From the NCBI GenBank assembly GCA_038247995.1, contig JBBRUG010000293.1, forward strand, positions 1 through 7,788: DNA of 7,788 nt, written 5' to 3'. A model generated the notes under the pieces. It was not told the DNA's origin. It saw only the letters and a program-made list of their open reading frames with translations, and did no database searches. This stretch comes from JBBRUG01 sp038247995. GTDB lineage: Bacteria; Chloroflexota; Chloroflexia; Chloroflexales; Chloroflexaceae. Shown one piece after another: positions 6,145-7,788 of the stretch. Position 1 is the first letter of the stretch; every line of letters starts with the position of its first letter. The position numbers and the translations under genes are program-made.

Positions 6145-7376
6145 AGAGCCTCCACCGCCGCAAGCAGCCGATCGACCTCCTCTGCTGTATTGTAATGGGC
6201 CAGCCCGACGCGCACCATGCCGCCCTGATCTTCAACACCTAGGCGCTCGGTCAGGCTCAGGGCGTAGTAGTTGCCGTTCCAGACAAACATGCCCTGCTCG
6301 CCGAGACGTTCGGCCACTTGCTGCGGCGTATGCCCGGCAATGCGGAATGAAACCGTCGGCGTGCGCCAGTCGAAGCGCTCCGGCTCGCGGATGCCATAGA
6401 AGGTGAGGCCGGGAATGCGTAGGAGGCCGTTCACAAGCCGTTCGCTCAGACCGCGTTCGTAAGCCTTGATTGTCGTGAGCGTATCGACCAGCGCCGCGCG
6501 GCGTCCGGCAGCCTGGTGCGCCGGATCGGCCAGGCCGGCCAGGTAATCGACAGCGGCAGTAACGCCGGCCAGTCCCTCGTGGTTCTGGGTGCCGGTCATC
6601 CAGCGGTCGGGGCCGACATTGGTGGCCGGGCGGACTTTGTAGGGCTGGAAGCGCTCCAGATGTTCGCGCTTGCCATAGATCACGCCGACATGTGGGCCGA
6701 AGAACTTGTAAACGCTACAGGCCAGGAAATCGCAGCCTAGTTCTTGCACATTGATCGGGCCGTGGGGCGCGTAGTGTACCGCATCGACAAACGTCAGCGC
6801 GCCGACGCTCCGCGCCAGTTCGGCCACTTTGCGCACGTCGTTGATCGTGCCGACGGCGTTTGAGGCATAGCCCACGGCTACCAGTTTTGTCTGCGGCGTA
6901 AGCTTGGCGGCAAGATCGGCCATGTCGAGGGTGCAATCTTCAATATCGACATCGACTTCGCGCACCGTTACGCCGCGTTCGGCCAGGGCGCGCCAGGGCG
7001 CGACATTCGCATCGTGGTCGAGTCGGGTCACTAGCACTTCATCGCCCGGCCCCAACTCACGCCCGATCGCCCGGCTCAGCGCGAAGGTGAGTGAGGTCAT
7101 ATTCTGGCCGAAGAACAGCTCATCGGGCGCGCAGCCGAGCAAGTCGGCCATGGCCTGATGGGCGCCGGAGAGCACAGCATCGGTGCGCCGGCTGGTGAGG
7201 AATGCGCCGTGGGCATTGGCATTGCTATGCGTCAGGTAGCCGCTGATCGCGTCGATCACAGACTGAGGAACTTGGGTGCCGCCGGGGGCATCAAAAAAGA
7301 CCGCCGGCCGCCCGCCGACCTCTTCGCGAAGCGCGGGGAACAACGGACGTACGGCATTGGCATCGAAGCGCTGCAT
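6141..7376 (-). CDS. Class V aminotransferase-fold PLP enzyme, cysteine-desulfurase-like, without the catalytic Cys
   Basis: Cytoplasmic PLP-dependent enzyme of 411 residues, the normal length for this fold. FFDAPGGTQVP (27-37) opens the fold. LDHDANVAPW (119-128) holds H121 at the place of the ring-stacking histidine. FVDAVHYAPHG (196-206) holds D198, which contacts the pyridine nitrogen. SVYKFFGPHVG (221-231) holds K224, the expected Schiff-base lysine, and TGTQNHEGLAG (261-271) is another conserved stretch. This pattern fits the cysteine-desulfurase-like subgroup typified by VC1184 (from memory), not true SufS or IscS. Where SufS carries its persulfide-forming Cys in a GHHCA-type loop, this protein reads VWNGNYYALSL (365-375). 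The only cysteines are C82, C148, C215 and C220. Desulfurase action through the usual persulfide is therefore unlikely; another amino-acid lyase, epimerase or transaminase activity is possible. No suf or isc gene is nearby. The start is ATG at 7376 with AGGAGG (7386-7381) four bases upstream. It is the first gene of a two-gene operon, overlapping the MFS gene by 4 bp. Confidence 0.92.
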   Translation of the reverse strand: MQRFDANAVRPLFPALREEVGGRPAVFFDAPGGTQVPQSVIDAISGYLTHSNANAHGAFLTSRRTDAVLSGAHQAMADLLGCAPDELFFGQNMTSLTFALSRAIGRELGPGDEVLVTRLDHDANVAPWRALAERGVTVREVDVDIEDCTLDMADLAAKLTPQTKLVAVGYASNAVGTINDVRKVAELARSVGALTFVDAVHYAPHGPINVQELGCDFLACSVYKFFGPHVGVIYGKREHLERFQPYKVRPATNVGPDRWMTGTQNHEGLAGVTAAVDYLAGLADPAHQAAGRRAALVDTLTTIKAYERGLSERLVNGLLRIPGLTFYGIREPERFDWRTPTVSFRIAGHTPQQVAERLGEQGMFVWNGNYYALSLTERLGVEDQGGMVRVGLAHYNTAEEVDRLLAAVEAL

Positions 7377-7409
7377 GAGGCCTCCTGAAAGTATGGAAAG
7401 TGCAGCGCT

Positions 7410-7415
7410 ATTTTA
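7410..7415 (-). promoter_or_regulatory. Possible -10 box (TAAAAT) of the PLP enzyme-MFS operon
   Basis: Read leftward, TAAAAT (five of six to TATAAT) lies 33 bases before the start codon, in the only A/T-rich spot of this gap. RNA would start near 7403, giving a leader of about 27 nt with the AGGAGG site. The -35 position would fall within the octamer array, where the bases (ACGCCC) do not resemble TTGACA, so the assignment is weak. Confidence 0.3.
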
Positions 7416-7422
7416 CAACACT

Positions 7423-7788
7423 GAAGCACTGAGGGCGTGAGGGCGTGAGGCACGGAACGACGGAACGACGGAACCACGGAACCACGGAAGCATTGAGGGC
7501 GTGAGGGCGTGAGGCACGGAACGACGGAACGACGGAACGACGGAACCACGGAAGCATTGAGGGCGTGAGGGAGTGAGGGCGTGACGCACGGAACCACGGA
7601 CCCACTGAACCACGGAACCACGGAAACTAGGAACCACTGAAGCAGTGAGGGCGTGTGGCACTGAACCAAGGAACCACGGAACCACGGAACCACGGAAGCA
7701 TTGAGGGCGTGAGGCACGGAACCACGGAACCACGGAACCACGGAACCACGGAACCACGGAAGCATTGAGGGCGTGAGGCACGGAACCA
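7423..7788. repeat. Strict 8-bp tandem repeat array with higher-order order (continues past the window)
   Basis: From 7423 the sequence divides without any gap into 45 octamers plus six bases. All start with G, and 44 of 45 start with GA. By direct reading there are 14 GAACCACG, 9 GAGGGCGT, 5 GAACGACG, 4 GAGGCACG, 4 GAAGCATT and 9 single variants. The types recur in order: a GAAGCANT unit, one to three GAGGGCGT-like units, a GAGGCACG-like unit, then several GAACCACG or GAACGACG units. The GAAGCANT units begin at 7423, 7487, 7551, 7639, 7695 and 7759, spacings of 64, 64, 88, 56 and 64 bp, all multiples of eight. The middle part (7583-7670) is the most diverged. On the minus strand the octamers contain almost no stop codons, so all three frames look open, with 8-residue repeats such as VPWFRGSV. 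These lack ribosome sites and conserved structure and are taken as non-coding. Comparable short tandem repeats are known in cyanobacteria (STRR) and, as I recall, in Chloroflexota. Confidence 0.97.

Noticed and set aside
7256..7765. Leftward 169-codon gene with Pro-Trp-Phe-Arg repeats
   Set aside because: The frame is generated by the octamer array and then runs out of frame into the start of the PLP enzyme gene; the other two frames are equally open in the array.
7423..7788. CRISPR array
   Set aside because: There are no unique spacers between conserved direct repeats; the units are contiguous octamers of a few types, and no cas gene is seen.

Overview
The window reads as chromosomal DNA of a high-GC bacterium, most likely a member of the Chloroflexota (filamentous Chloroflexia such as the Chloroflexus/Roseiflexus group). 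This placement is inferred from three things: the protein types (a secreted double-psi-barrel plus golvesin-like protein, a lipoprotein M1 peptidase, a Uma2-type fragment), the short-repeat-rich intergenic DNA, and the octamer array at the right end. It is not proven by any marker gene. No rRNA, tRNA, CRISPR array, phage gene or transposase is visible.

Layout, left to right. The 5' two-fifths of argG (argininosuccinate synthase, long ArgG type) run leftward off the window (1-574). Next is a leftward gene for a secreted protein (719-2143) with a signal peptide, a double-psi-barrel-like middle and a golvesin-like C-terminal domain; a sigma70-like promoter lies just upstream. The only rightward gene encodes a small HU-type nucleoid protein (2428-2703). 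It ends in a textbook intrinsic terminator (2716-2756), whose T-run touches the stop codon of a converging lipoprotein M1 metallopeptidase (2755-4377). Upstream of the peptidase is a broken Uma2-family gene (4409-4724) that has lost its middle and shifted frame. After it comes about 225 bp of very GC-rich, palindrome-rich spacer (4725-4950) with hairpins, a small tandem repeat and a G-quadruplex-type motif.

Two leftward genes then form a translationally coupled pair. The upstream one is a class-V aminotransferase-fold PLP enzyme of the cysteine-desulfurase-like group that lacks the usual C-terminal catalytic cysteine (6141-7376). The downstream one is a 12-TM MFS transporter of the drug:H+ antiporter type (4951-6144). 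They overlap by 4 bp (GTGA), so an enzyme-plus-exporter or enzyme-plus-importer unit is the simplest reading; the substrate cannot be told from sequence.

The most striking structure is the right end (7423-7788). It is an unbroken run of 45 octamers plus 6 bases with no insertion or deletion. Only a few octamer types are used, in a recurring order, which gives a higher-order repeat of about 56-88 bp. It makes all three frames of the minus strand look open over long stretches (Pro-Trp-Phe-Arg-rich 8-residue repeats), but it is best read as non-coding tandem repeat DNA. The array continues beyond the window.
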